Shown here one piece after another: positions 56,109 through 64,000 of a stretch of 64,000 nt of DNA (positions are counted from its first letter, which is position 1; each line of letters starts with the position of its first letter). The notes beneath the pieces were generated by a model. The model saw only the letters and a program-made list of their open reading frames with translations. It had not been told where the DNA came from and ran no database searches. The stretch spans positions 123,282-187,281 of the forward strand of contig NZ_OBMO01000006.1 of NCBI RefSeq assembly GCF_900217905.1, read 5' to 3'. The DNA is from Alloalcanivorax xenomutans. Lineage in GTDB: Bacteria; Pseudomonadota; Gammaproteobacteria; Pseudomonadales; Alcanivoracaceae. Both the position numbers and the translations under genes were made by a program.

Positions 56109-57575
56109 ATGGGAATGATTCAACACTATTTGTTGCCGCCGCTGCTGGCGGTGGGGCTGGTGATCGCCGGTTGCGGCGGTTCGGAGCAACAACCGGCGCC
56201 GGCGGAGCAGCCCCAAGCGGCCCCGCCAACCCAGGCGCAGCCGTCTTCCCAGCCGCTGGTCACCGGTTTGCCGGACTTCACCGCGCTGGTGGAGAAAGAG
56301 GGGCCGGCGGTGGTCAACATCAGCACCGTCACCCACCGTGACGCCAGCGACCAGCAACAGCAGATGGAGCAGCTGCCGGAGTTCTTCCGCCGCTTCTTCG
56401 ATGAATTTGGCGGCGGCATGCCGGAACAGGAAGACGTCCGCTCCCTGGGCTCCGGCTTCATCATCTCCAGCGATGGCTATGTGCTGACCAACAATCATGT
56501 GGTCGCCGACGCCGACGAGATCGTGGTGCGCTTGCAGGACCGCCGCGAGCTGGATGCGGAACTGGTGGGCGCCGATGAGCAGAGCGACCTGGCCCTGCTC
56601 AAGGTGGAGGCTTCCGACTTGCCGGTGGTCAACATCGGCTCCTCCGAAAATCTCAAGGTGGGCGAATGGGTGCTGGCCATTGGCGCGCCGTTCGGCTTCG
56701 ACAGCTCGGTGACCGCCGGCATCGTCAGCGCCAAGGGGCGCAGCCTGCCATCGGACAACTATGTGCCGTTCATCCAGACCGACGTGGCCATCAACCCGGG
56801 CAACAGCGGCGGGCCGCTGTTCAATCTGAACGGCGAAGTGGTGGGCATCAATTCCCAGATCATCAGCCGTTCCGGCGGTTACATGGGGCTCAGCTTCGCC
56901 ATTCCCATGGACATGGCCATGGACGTGGTGGAACAGCTCAAGGACACCGGCAAGGTGAGCCGCGGCTGGCTCGGTGTGCTGGTCCAGGAAGTGGACCGGG
57001 ATCTGGCCGAGTCCTTCGGCCTGGAGCGGCCCATGGGCGCGCTGGTGGCCCAGGTGGTGGACGGCTCGCCGGCGGCGGCCGCGGGTTTGCAACCCGGTGA
57101 TGTGATCATCGAGTTCGATGGCCACCAGATCGAGCGCTCCGGTGACCTGCCGAAGGTGGTTGGTACCATCAAGCCGGACAGCGAAGTGGATCTGACCGTG
57201 ATGCGTGACGGCGGCAAGAAGGACCTGTCGGTGACCGTTGGCGAACTGCCCGAGGATCCGCGCCAGGCCGCCGCCGGCGGTGGCGAGAGCGCCCAGGGCG
57301 GCGTGCTCGGCCTGCAGGTGCGTGACGCCAGTGCCGCCGAGCTGGCCCGCGCCAAGGCCGAATCCGGTGTCGTCGTCGCCAAGGTGGAAGAGGGCCCGGC
57401 CCGCGCCGCCGGAGTCCGCAGCGGTGATATCCTGGTCTCCCTCAATAACCAGCCGGTCAAGGACATCGACACCCTGCAGGACATCGTCGAGAATCTGCCC
57501 GAGCAAGGCACCGTGCCGGCCCTGGTCAACCGTGGTGGCAACGCTCGCTTCATTGCCCTCAAGCTGGGGCAGTGA
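56109..57575 (+). CDS. mucD: Do-family serine protease MucD/DegP, with lipobox
   Basis: 488 residues from the ATG at 56109 (GGGAG 8 nt upstream). Catalytic triad H130, D160, S233 (NPGNSGGPLF), then two PDZ domains. Periplasmic protease and chaperone controlled by sigma-E. Unusually, the signal peptide ends VIAGC (18-22), a good lipobox, followed by a Pro/Gln/Ala-rich linker, so the mature protein may be membrane-anchored. Confidence 0.93.
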   Translation: MGMIQHYLLPPLLAVGLVIAGCGGSEQQPAPAEQPQAAPPTQAQPSSQPLVTGLPDFTALVEKEGPAVVNISTVTHRDASDQQQQMEQLPEFFRRFFDEFGGGMPEQEDVRSLGSGFIISSDGYVLTNNHVVADADEIVVRLQDRRELDAELVGADEQSDLALLKVEASDLPVVNIGSSENLKVGEWVLAIGAPFGFDSSVTAGIVSAKGRSLPSDNYVPFIQTDVAINPGNSGGPLFNLNGEVVGINSQIISRSGGYMGLSFAIPMDMAMDVVEQLKDTGKVSRGWLGVLVQEVDRDLAESFGLERPMGALVAQVVDGSPAAAAGLQPGDVIIEFDGHQIERSGDLPKVVGTIKPDSEVDLTVMRDGGKKDLSVTVGELPEDPRQAAAGGGESAQGGVLGLQVRDASAAELARAKAESGVVVAKVEEGPARAAGVRSGDILVSLNNQPVKDIDTLQDIVENLPEQGTVPALVNRGGNARFIALKLGQ

Positions 57576-57720
57576 TCATTGCCGGCCCTTTCCACCGACG
57601 AAAGGGCCGCGAGCGGCCCGCCTGACACGGTTTATGGCGCCCGGCGACCAACAACTTTGGTTGCCGGGTGCATAATCCGCTAGAATCGCCCTCCATCGTT
57701 TCGTTCCTTGGCGGCAATCT

Positions 57721-59520
57721 GTGACCGACATTACCCATATTCGTAACTTCTCCATCATCGCCCACATCGATCACGGCAAATCCACCCTGGCGGACCGCTT
57801 CATTCAGACCTGTGGCGGCCTCAGCGATCGGGAACTGAAGGAGCAGGTTCTCGACTCCATGGATCTGGAGCGCGAGCGCGGCATCACCATCAAGGCGCAA
57901 AGCGTGACGCTGCACTACACCGCCCGCGATGGGGAAACCTACCAGCTCAACTTCATCGATACCCCCGGCCACGTGGACTTCTCCTACGAGGTGTCCCGCT
58001 CGTTGTCGGCCTGCGAGGGGGCCTTGCTGGTGGTGGACGCCGCCCAGGGGGTGGAAGCGCAGTCGGTGGCCAACTGTTACACCGCCATCGAGCAGGATCT
58101 GGAGGTGCTGCCGGTGCTGAACAAGATCGACCTGCCGCAGGTGGAGCCGGAACGGGTGATCGAGGAAATCGAGGAGATCATCGGCATCGACGCCATGGAC
58201 GCCTGCCGGGTGTCGGCCAAGACCGGCATCGGTGTCGAGGATCTGCTCGAGCAGCTGGTGGAACGCATCCCGGCGCCGGAAGGGGAGCGCGGCGGCCGCT
58301 TGCAGGCGCTGATCATCGACTCCTGGTTCGACAACTACATGGGCGTGATCTGTCTGGTGCGGGTCAAGCACGGCCGCCTCAAGAAAGGCGACAAGATCCT
58401 GGTCAAATCCACCGGCCAGACCCATGTGGTGGACAGCCTGGGGATTTTCACACCCAAACGCACCGAAACCCGGCACCTGGAAGCCGGCGAGGTGGGCTGG
58501 GTCAGCGCCACCATCAAGGACATTCACGGTGCGCCGGTGGGTGACACCCTGACCCATGCCAACACCCCGGACGTGCCGGCGCTGCCCGGCTTCCAGAAGG
58601 TCAAGCCGCAGGTTTACGCCGGCATGTTCCCGGTCTCCGCGGACGACTACGAGGACTTCCGCGACGCGCTGTCCAAGCTGGCGCTGAACGACGCCTCCCT
58701 GTTCTACGAACCAGAAACCTCGGACGCCCTGGGCTTCGGCTTCCGCGTCGGTTTCCTCGGCATGCTGCATATGGAGATCATCCATGAGCGGCTGGAACGG
58801 GAATACGACATGGACCTGATCACCACGGCGCCCACCGTGGTGTACGAACTGATGCTCAGTGACGGCAGCCTGCTTTACGTGGACAACCCGTCCAAGCTGC
58901 CGGAAGGCAACAAGATCGAGGAATTCCGCGAGCCCATCGCCCGCGTCAATATCCTGGTGCCGCAGGAGTACGTGGGCAACGTGATCACCCTGTGCGTGGA
59001 GCGCCGTGGCGAGCAGAAGGGCATGCAGTACCTGGGCAAGCAGGTATCGCTGGTGTACGACATTCCCATGGCCGAAGTGGTGCTGGATTTCTTCGATCGG
59101 CTGAAGTCGGTGAGCCGGGGCTTCGCCTCCCTGGACTACGCCTTCGAGCGCTTCCAGGCCACCAAACTGGTGCGGGTGGACGTGCTGATCAACGGCGACA
59201 AGGTCGATGCGCTGGCGATGATCTGCCACCTGGACCAATCCGCCCATCGCGGCCGGGTGCTGATCGAGAAGATGAAGGAACTGGTGCCCCGGCAGATGTT
59301 CGACGTGGCGATCCAGGCCGCCATTGGCAGCAAGATCATTGCCCGCCAGACGGTGAAGGCGCTGCGTAAGAACGTCACCGCCAAATGTTACGGCGGTGAT
59401 GTGTCTCGTAAGAAGAAGCTCCTCCAGAAACAGAAGGAGGGCAAGAAACGGATGAAGCAGGTGGGCAACGTGGAAATTCCCCAAGAGGCCTTCCTTGCCG
59501 TGCTGAAGGTGGATGACTGA
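57721..59520 (+). CDS. lepA: elongation factor 4
   Basis: 599 residues from a GTG. G motifs: [24 protein letters not shown]-terminal domain [20 protein letters not shown] and [21 protein letters not shown] ribosomal back-translocase acting in initiation and assembly. First of an overlapping chain ending in recO. Confidence 0.97.
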   Translation: MTDITHIRNFSIIAHIDHGKSTLADRFIQTCGGLSDRELKEQVLDSMDLERERGITIKAQSVTLHYTARDGETYQLNFIDTPGHVDFSYEVSRSLSACEGALLVVDAAQGVEAQSVANCYTAIEQDLEVLPVLNKIDLPQVEPERVIEEIEEIIGIDAMDACRVSAKTGIGVEDLLEQLVERIPAPEGERGGRLQALIIDSWFDNYMGVICLVRVKHGRLKKGDKILVKSTGQTHVVDSLGIFTPKRTETRHLEAGEVGWVSATIKDIHGAPVGDTLTHANTPDVPALPGFQKVKPQVYAGMFPVSADDYEDFRDALSKLALNDASLFYEPETSDALGFGFRVGFLGMLHMEIIHERLEREYDMDLITTAPTVVYELMLSDGSLLYVDNPSKLPEGNKIEEFREPIARVNILVPQEYVGNVITLCVERRGEQKGMQYLGKQVSLVYDIPMAEVVLDFFDRLKSVSRGFASLDYAFERFQATKLVRVDVLINGDKVDALAMICHLDQSAHRGRVLIEKMKELVPRQMFDVAIQAAIGSKIIARQTVKALRKNVTAKCYGGDVSRKKKLLQKQKEGKKRMKQVGNVEIPQEAFLAVLKVDD

Positions 59521-60308
59521 TGGATATAGATATTGGCTTCTGGTTGACCCTGGCGCTGCTGGTCACCGTGGTGGTATGGATACTCGACCGGCTGTTTAAA
59601 CTGCGTCAGAGAGGCGGAAGTCTGGGCAGCACGGTGGAGACTTCGAATTCTTTGATTTCGGTGTTCTTCGTGGTGCTGGTGATCCGTTCCTTCGTGGTGG
59701 AACCCTTCACCATTCCCTCCGGCTCCATGCTGCCGACCCTGGAAGTGCACGACTTCATTCTGGTCAACAAGTTTTCCTACGGACTGCGCCTGCCAGTGAC
59801 CAATACCAAGATCCTGGAGACCGGCGAACCGGAGCGCGGTGATGTGATGGTGTTCAAGTTTCCGGAAAACCGCGCGCAGAATTTCATCAAACGAGTGATC
59901 GGTCTCCCCGGTGATGTGGTGGAAGTGCGTGATAATGTGGTGTACGTCAACGGTGAAGCGGTGCGGCGCGACCTGATCAAGAACGGCAGCAACAGCCAGG
60001 CGTGGCGTCGTGAGTACATCGAAATGCTCGGCGAACACCCGCATCTGATCCGCCAGGAAGGCCCGGTCAATCCGTACACCGGAGACAAGGTCATTCCCCG
60101 TAACACCCAGGGCAAGTGGCAGGTACCCGAGGGGGAGTACTTTGTCATGGGTGATAACCGGGACAACAGCAACGACAGCCGTTTCTGGGGCTTCGTCCCC
60201 GAGAATCTGGTGGTGGGCAAGGCGTTCCTGATCTGGATGCACTGGGAACCGTTCTTCTCGCTGCCCAGTTTTTCCCGGAACGGCGCGATCGACAAAGTGG
60301 AGACATAA
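59520..60308 (+). CDS. lepB: signal peptidase I
   Basis: 262 residues, start overlapping the lepA stop by 1 bp (TGATG). One or two N-terminal helices, catalytic serine in IPSGSMLPTL (about S69), lysine in NFIKRVIGLPGD, and GDNRDNSNDSRFWG. It cleaves signal peptides at the inner membrane. Confidence 0.96.
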   Translation: MDIDIGFWLTLALLVTVVVWILDRLFKLRQRGGSLGSTVETSNSLISVFFVVLVIRSFVVEPFTIPSGSMLPTLEVHDFILVNKFSYGLRLPVTNTKILETGEPERGDVMVFKFPENRAQNFIKRVIGLPGDVVEVRDNVVYVNGEAVRRDLIKNGSNSQAWRREYIEMLGEHPHLIRQEGPVNPYTGDKVIPRNTQGKWQVPEGEYFVMGDNRDNSNDSRFWGFVPENLVVGKAFLIWMHWEPFFSLPSFSRNGAIDKVET

Positions 60309-60312
60309 CAAC

Positions 60313-60690
60313 ATGAAAGGGCGCGCACGTCAGGGGGGGCTTTCCCTATTGGGCTGGATCGTGGTGCTGATCGTTCTGGCGGTGTTCGGCACCGCCGCGT
60401 TCCGCATGGTGCCGGCGTATATGGAGTACAACACGATCAAATCGGCGACCGTCTCCTTGCTTGGCGACAGCAAGACCGCGCTGATGTCCGAGCGGGAAAT
60501 CCGCGACGCGCTTGGCAAGCGTTTTGTCGTCAACCAGGTCGATGCGATCACCGCCAATGACCTGGTGGTGAGCAAGGAAGGCGGCCGTGTGTCGGTGGCG
60601 GTGGATTACGAGGTCCGTGAACCGCTGTTCTACAATGTGTCCGTGGTGATGACGTTCCGGGACACGTTCAGCAAATCGGCGGCGCCGTGA
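60313..60690 (+). CDS. DUF4845 domain membrane protein
   Basis: 125 residues. One N-terminal helix (LLGWIVVLIVLAVFGTAAF) and a periplasmic domain (MEYNTIKSATVSLLGDSKTA). DUF4845 genes consistently sit between lepB and rnc in Pseudomonadales; function unknown. Its stop overlaps the rnc GTG (GTGA). Confidence 0.88.
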   Translation: MKGRARQGGLSLLGWIVVLIVLAVFGTAAFRMVPAYMEYNTIKSATVSLLGDSKTALMSEREIRDALGKRFVVNQVDAITANDLVVSKEGGRVSVAVDYEVREPLFYNVSVVMTFRDTFSKSAAP

Positions 60691-61373
60691 TCGAACACCG
60701 TGAGCGTTTGGAAAAGGCCCTGGGCTATCGCTTCAGCGATGGGGAGCGGCTGCAACTGGCGCTGACCCATCGCAGCGTCAGCCGGCGTCACAATAACGAG
60801 CGGCTGGAATTCCTCGGTGACGCCCAGCTCAGCCAGATCATTTCCACGGAACTGTTCCACCGTTTTCCGGACGCGGCGGAAGGGCAACTGACCCGTATGC
60901 GCGCCTCACTGGTGCGTGGCCAGACCCTGGCGGAAGTGGCCCGCGAGCTGGGCCTGGGGGAATACCTGATTCTGGGCGGCGGCGAGCTGAAAAGCGGCGG
61001 CCACCGGCGTGAGTCCATCCTGGCCGATACCCTGGAAGCGCTGATCGGCGCCATGGTCATCGACGGTGGTGAAGACGCCTGCCGCGAGGTGGTGTTGAGC
61101 TGGTTCGAAGCCCGGCTGGCGGCGATCAGCCCGCAGAGCGTGCGCAAGGACGCCAAAACCCGCTTGCAGGAATGGCTGCAGGCGCGCAAATATGAATTAC
61201 CTGTCTACGGTGTGCTGTCGGTCAGCGGCCAGGCGCCAAAACAATCTTTTGAGGTGGAATGCGAACTGAGCGGTTTGAAGAAAACCTTCCGTGCCAGCGG
61301 CCCGAGCCGCCGGCGTGCCGAGCAGCAGGCCGCGGAGCAGGCTCTGGAGTGGCTGGAGCAGACTCATGAGTGA
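60687..61373 (+). CDS. rnc: ribonuclease III
   Basis: 228 residues from a GTG. RNase III signature NNERLEFLGDAQLSQIIS (usual ERLEFLGDSVL) and DTLEALIGAMVIDGGEDACR, with the C-terminal dsRNA-binding domain (KDAKTRLQEWLQARKYELPV). It cleaves dsRNA in rRNA processing and mRNA decay. It overlaps era by 8 bp. Confidence 0.96.
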   Translation: MIEHRERLEKALGYRFSDGERLQLALTHRSVSRRHNNERLEFLGDAQLSQIISTELFHRFPDAAEGQLTRMRASLVRGQTLAEVARELGLGEYLILGGGELKSGGHRRESILADTLEALIGAMVIDGGEDACREVVLSWFEARLAAISPQSVRKDAKTRLQEWLQARKYELPVYGVLSVSGQAPKQSFEVECELSGLKKTFRASGPSRRRAEQQAAEQALEWLEQTHE

Positions 61374-62274
61374 ATCCCGTCGCTGTGGCCTGGTGGCGAT
61401 CATTGGCCGTCCCAACGTGGGTAAATCCACGCTGATGAACCATTTGATCGGCCAGAAGGTGAGTATCACCTCGCGCAAGCCGCAGACCACCCGTCACCGT
61501 ATCCACGGCATTCTGACCCGGGACGACTGTCAGATCGTGTTCGCCGACACCCCGGGCATCCATACCGGCCAGCAACGGGCGCTCAACCGCGCCATGAACG
61601 AAGCGGCCATGTCGGCGTTGTCCGATGTGGATGTCATCTGTTTCATGGTGGACAGCGACAAGTGGAACGAAGGCGACGAGCACGTGCTGTCGTTACTGGC
61701 CCGGGCCGGTGATATTCCGGTGATCCTGGTAGTGAACAAGGTGGATCGCCTGGACGACAAGGCCGCCATGCTGCCGTTGCTGGACAAACTCAACCAGCGT
61801 CATGACTTCGCCGAAGTGATTCCGGTGTCCGCGCTGGGCGGACACAACCTGGACGTGCTGGAACAAGCACTGGTCTCCCGCTTGCCGGAAGGGGATTTCT
61901 GGTTCGACGAGGATCAGCTTACCGATCGCAGCCTGCGTTTCATGGCGGCGGAAATCATCCGCGAAAAAGTGGTCCGGCAACTGGGTCAGGAAGTCCCCCA
62001 TCAGGTCACCGTGGAAATCGACCTGTGGGAGGACGGACCCCGTGTCACCGACATCGCCGCCACCATTCTGGTGGAACGGCGCGGGCAGAAAAAAATTCTC
62101 ATCGGCGATAAAGGCGAGCGCATCAAGAGCATCGGCACCCAGGCCCGCCGCGACATCGAAAACCTGATCGAGCGCCGCGTCATGCTCAATCTGTGGGTGA
62201 AGATCAAGGCCGGCTGGTCCGATGACGATCGCGCCCTGCGTTCCCTGGGCTATGACAACTCGCGACAATCCTGA
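61366..62274 (+). CDS. era: GTPase Era
   Basis: 302 residues from the ATG at 61366, overlapping the rnc stop. G1 GRPNVGKS, G3 DTPGI, G4 NKVD, and the C-terminal KH domain (ILIGDKGERIKSIGTQARRD). It binds 16S rRNA in 30S maturation. A longer in-frame start covers rnc and is not used. Confidence 0.97.
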   Translation: MSESRRCGLVAIIGRPNVGKSTLMNHLIGQKVSITSRKPQTTRHRIHGILTRDDCQIVFADTPGIHTGQQRALNRAMNEAAMSALSDVDVICFMVDSDKWNEGDEHVLSLLARAGDIPVILVVNKVDRLDDKAAMLPLLDKLNQRHDFAEVIPVSALGGHNLDVLEQALVSRLPEGDFWFDEDQLTDRSLRFMAAEIIREKVVRQLGQEVPHQVTVEIDLWEDGPRVTDIAATILVERRGQKKILIGDKGERIKSIGTQARRDIENLIERRVMLNLWVKIKAGWSDDDRALRSLGYDNSRQS

Positions 62275-62944
62275 CGGCGCCAACGGCCTCGAACCGGCCT
62301 GGTTGCTGCATCGCCGGCCGTTCCGCAACACCAGTCTGATTCTCGACCTGTTCCTGCCCGGCGGTGGCCGGGTCGGCGCGGTGGCCCGCGGCGGCCGTCG
62401 TAACCCGGCGCTGGCCCCGTTCGTGCCGCTGTGGGTGCAATTACAGCGGGGGAGCGGCGAACTCCATACCCTGCGCCAAGTGGAACCGCGCGCCGCCGCC
62501 GTCTCTCTGACCGGCACCGCCCTGTACTGCGGCTTCTACCTCAACGAGCTGCTGGTGCGCCTGCTGCACCGCGATGATCCCCATCCGGACCTCTGGCCTG
62601 CTTACGAATACACTTTGCGCGAACTGAAAGGCGACACGCCCCTGGACGTGACCCTGCGCCGTTTCGAAATGGTACTGCTGGAAGAAGTGGGCTATGGCCT
62701 GGTGCTCGAACACGATGGCGAAGGGCAACCGCTCTCGCCGGAACTGCGCTACGGCTGGGTGCCGGACCTGGGACTGATACCCAACAAAAACGGCCACTCC
62801 GGCGCCGACCTGCAAGCCCTGGCCGAAGACCGCTGGACCCCGGCCGTGCGCCGCATGGCCAAACAACTGCTGCGCGAGGCCCTGGCGCCGCACCTGGGCG
62901 GAAGACCGCTCAGGAGCCGCGAATTATTTCGCGGCACCAGCTGA
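62252..62944 (+). CDS. recO: DNA repair protein RecO
   Basis: 230 residues from the ATG at 62252, overlapping era by 23 bp. N-terminal OB-fold (AWLLHRRPFRNTSLILDLFL; VGAVARGGRR) and the helical domain FYLNELLVRLLHRDDPHPDL. It loads RecA onto SSB-coated DNA. Its TGA lies just before the heptad array at 62946. Confidence 0.94.
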   Translation: MTTRDNPDGANGLEPAWLLHRRPFRNTSLILDLFLPGGGRVGAVARGGRRNPALAPFVPLWVQLQRGSGELHTLRQVEPRAAAVSLTGTALYCGFYLNELLVRLLHRDDPHPDLWPAYEYTLRELKGDTPLDVTLRRFEMVLLEEVGYGLVLEHDGEGQPLSPELRYGWVPDLGLIPNKNGHSGADLQALAEDRWTPAVRRMAKQLLREALAPHLGGRPLRSRELFRGTS

Positions 62945-62945
62945 T

Positions 62946-63092
62946 AGTTAACAGTGAACAGTTAACAGTGAATAGTGAATAGCGAAAACAAGTGCCGCCG
63001 AAGATACTTTGCGTGTATCGCAAATACAATTATGCGTTTCTGCAACGATGTTTTGACTTTAGCTGTTCACTATTCACTGTTAACTGTTCATT
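62946..63092. repeat. element bounded by inverted heptad-repeat arrays, second copy
   Basis: Left array 62946-62980: AGTTAAC, AGTGAAC, AGTTAAC, AGTGAAT, AGTGAAT. Right array 63065-63092 has four units in inverse orientation. About 84 bp of AT-rich sequence unrelated to the core at 49529-49671 separates them. It fills the gap between recO and pdxJ. Confidence 0.8.
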
Positions 63093-63143
63093 GCCCGTCC
63101 GTTATTATGGCTGTCCCACCAACCACCCACGGTGCCAATCCCC

Positions 63144-63872
63144 ATGCCTTCTTCCGTTCTTCTCGGCGTCAACATCGACCACATCGCCACCTTGCGTCAG
63201 GCGCGGGGCACCCGCTATCCGGAGCCGGTGCAGGCGGCGCTGGTGGCGGAGCAGGCGGGCGCCGATGGGATCACGGTGCATTTGCGCGAAGACCGGCGGC
63301 ATATCCAGGATCGTGACGTGGAACTGTTGGCGCAGACCCTGCAGACGCGCATGAATCTGGAGATGGCGGCCACCGAGGAAATGGTCAACATTGCCCGCCG
63401 TATCGGCCCGGCCCACTGCTGCCTGGTGCCGGAGAAACGGGAGGAGTTGACCACCGAAGGCGGCCTCGATGTGGTCGGCAACGAAGCCTGGATCAAAGCC
63501 TGCTGTGATCGCCTGGCGGAAGCGGGGATCGAAGTATCCCTGTTCATCGACGCCGACCCGGCGCAGATTGAAGCAGCTCATCGCTGCGGCGCGCCGGCCA
63601 TCGAGATCCATACCGGCCATTACGCCGACGCCACCAATGAAGCCGCGCGGCTGGCGGAACTGGAGCGCGTGCGTGAAGGCGTGGCGCTGGGCCTCAAGGC
63701 AGGCCTGATCGTCAACGCCGGCCACGGCCTGCACTACCACAACACCCGCGACATCGCCGTCATCCCCGGCATCAACGAGCTCAATATCGGCCACGCCATC
63801 ATCGCCCGAGCGGTGATCAGCGGCCTGCACGAAGCGGTGCGGGAAATGAAGAAAACCATTGAAAGCAGTTAA
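63144..63872 (+). CDS. pdxJ: pyridoxine 5'-phosphate synthase
   Basis: 242 residues from the ATG at 63144. Hallmarks: [47 protein letters not shown] and the closing [13 protein letters not shown]. It condenses DXP with 3-amino-1-hydroxyacetone phosphate in vitamin B6 synthesis. Its final serine and TAA are inside the heptad array beginning 63867. Confidence 0.97.
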   Translation: MPSSVLLGVNIDHIATLRQARGTRYPEPVQAALVAEQAGADGITVHLREDRRHIQDRDVELLAQTLQTRMNLEMAATEEMVNIARRIGPAHCCLVPEKREELTTEGGLDVVGNEAWIKACCDRLAEAGIEVSLFIDADPAQIEAAHRCGAPAIEIHTGHYADATNEAARLAELERVREGVALGLKAGLIVNAGHGLHYHNTRDIAVIPGINELNIGHAIIARAVISGLHEAVREMKKTIESS

Positions 63873-63894
63873 TAGTGAACAGTTAACAGTGAAT
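63867..63894. repeat. heptad-repeat array, third copy
   Basis: AGTTAAT, AGTGAAC, AGTTAAC, AGTGAAT, then AGTTGCGCG, the same tail as the array at 49501 (AGTTGCGCG). An IS3-type end begins at 63906, so the partner array lies outside the window. Confidence 0.75.
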
Positions 63895-63905
63895 AGTTGC
63901 GCGGA

Positions 63906-64000
63906 TGGACTGGCCCCATTTAAGTAGACACGGACTGTAAAGTAGCCGCATAGGCGTTGGGGGTGAGCCCTCCCAGCGTCATGTGGCGTCGTACTTTGGG
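63906..64000 (-). mobile_element. IS3-family insertion sequence, left part (runs off right edge)
   Basis: Terminal TGGACTGGCCCC at 63906 starts with TG, as IS3 ends do. The transposase C-terminus lies just inside. Inserted a few bases after the third heptad array. Confidence 0.65.
63920..64000 (-). CDS. IS3-family transposase, C-terminal 26 residues
   Basis: Minus-strand reading ends PKVRRHMTLGGLTPNAYAAT and a TAA at 63920-63922. LGGLTPNAYA is the usual C-terminal motif after the DDE domain of IS3 transposases. The rest lies beyond the window. Confidence 0.75.
   Translation of the reverse strand, partial: PKVRRHMTLGGLTPNAYAATLQSVST

Overview
The window reads as a chromosomal segment of a high-GC gammaproteobacterium of the Pseudomonadales/Oceanospirillales type. 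An Alcanivorax/Alloalcanivorax-like hydrocarbon degrader is my best guess. The grounds are the order rpoE-mucA-mucB-mucC-mucD-lepA-lepB-rnc-era-recO-pdxJ, the order recJ-prfB-lysS, fadBA, an acyl-CoA dehydrogenase, a fatty-acid cis/trans isomerase (Cti), and Pseudomonas-style GTGGGAGC repeats. The genus is inferred, not shown. I saw no rRNA, tRNA or CRISPR array.

Layout. 1-12.1 kb: partial acyl-CoA dehydrogenase, an OmpA-type porin, two proteins with degenerate GGDEF domains, an amino-acid/Na+ symporter behind a GlxA-type regulator, Cti, a DUF1643 protein, dodecin and a DEAD-box helicase. 12.2-25.2 kb: iron-uptake region. A two-component system and a catecholate-type TonB receptor (both with Fur-like boxes) stand divergent to a PepSY/DUF2271/DUF4198 operon. 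A second TonB receptor is translationally coupled to a PepSY reductase-like membrane protein. cysH and an RsmB-type methyltransferase lie between. 25.2-29.5 kb: ABC-F protein, pirin, an SRPBCC protein and small proteins of unknown function.

29.5-36.5 kb is an accessory defence island in which almost every system is broken. It holds (i) an abiE toxin-antitoxin pair whose toxin gene is split at codon 7 by a 283-bp MITE with a TTA target duplication; (ii) an HTH-nucleotidyltransferase antitoxin with its HEPN-like partner cut short; (iii) an AT-rich retron operon (small membrane protein, retron reverse transcriptase, cold-shock-domain protein) whose likely msr-msd RNA gene is cut by an IS256-family element with an 8-bp target duplication; (iv) a parDE pair whose toxin has lost its start codon and carries a nonsense codon; and (v) an internally deleted relic of the neighbouring fadA gene.

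36.6-64 kb is mostly core: fadBA (beta-oxidation), recJ, prfB with its programmed frameshift, lysS, a TetR regulator, ung, an enoyl-CoA hydratase-family protein, a nitronate monooxygenase, ygfZ, sdhE-ygfX, nadB, the sigma-E/AlgU envelope-stress operon ending in a mucD protease that carries a lipobox, then lepA-lepB-DUF4845-rnc-era-recO-pdxJ as a tightly overlapping chain. Heptad repeats (unit AGTKAAY) sit exactly at the 3' ends of genes and supply their stop codons. One copy is interrupted by an IS3-family element that runs off the right edge.
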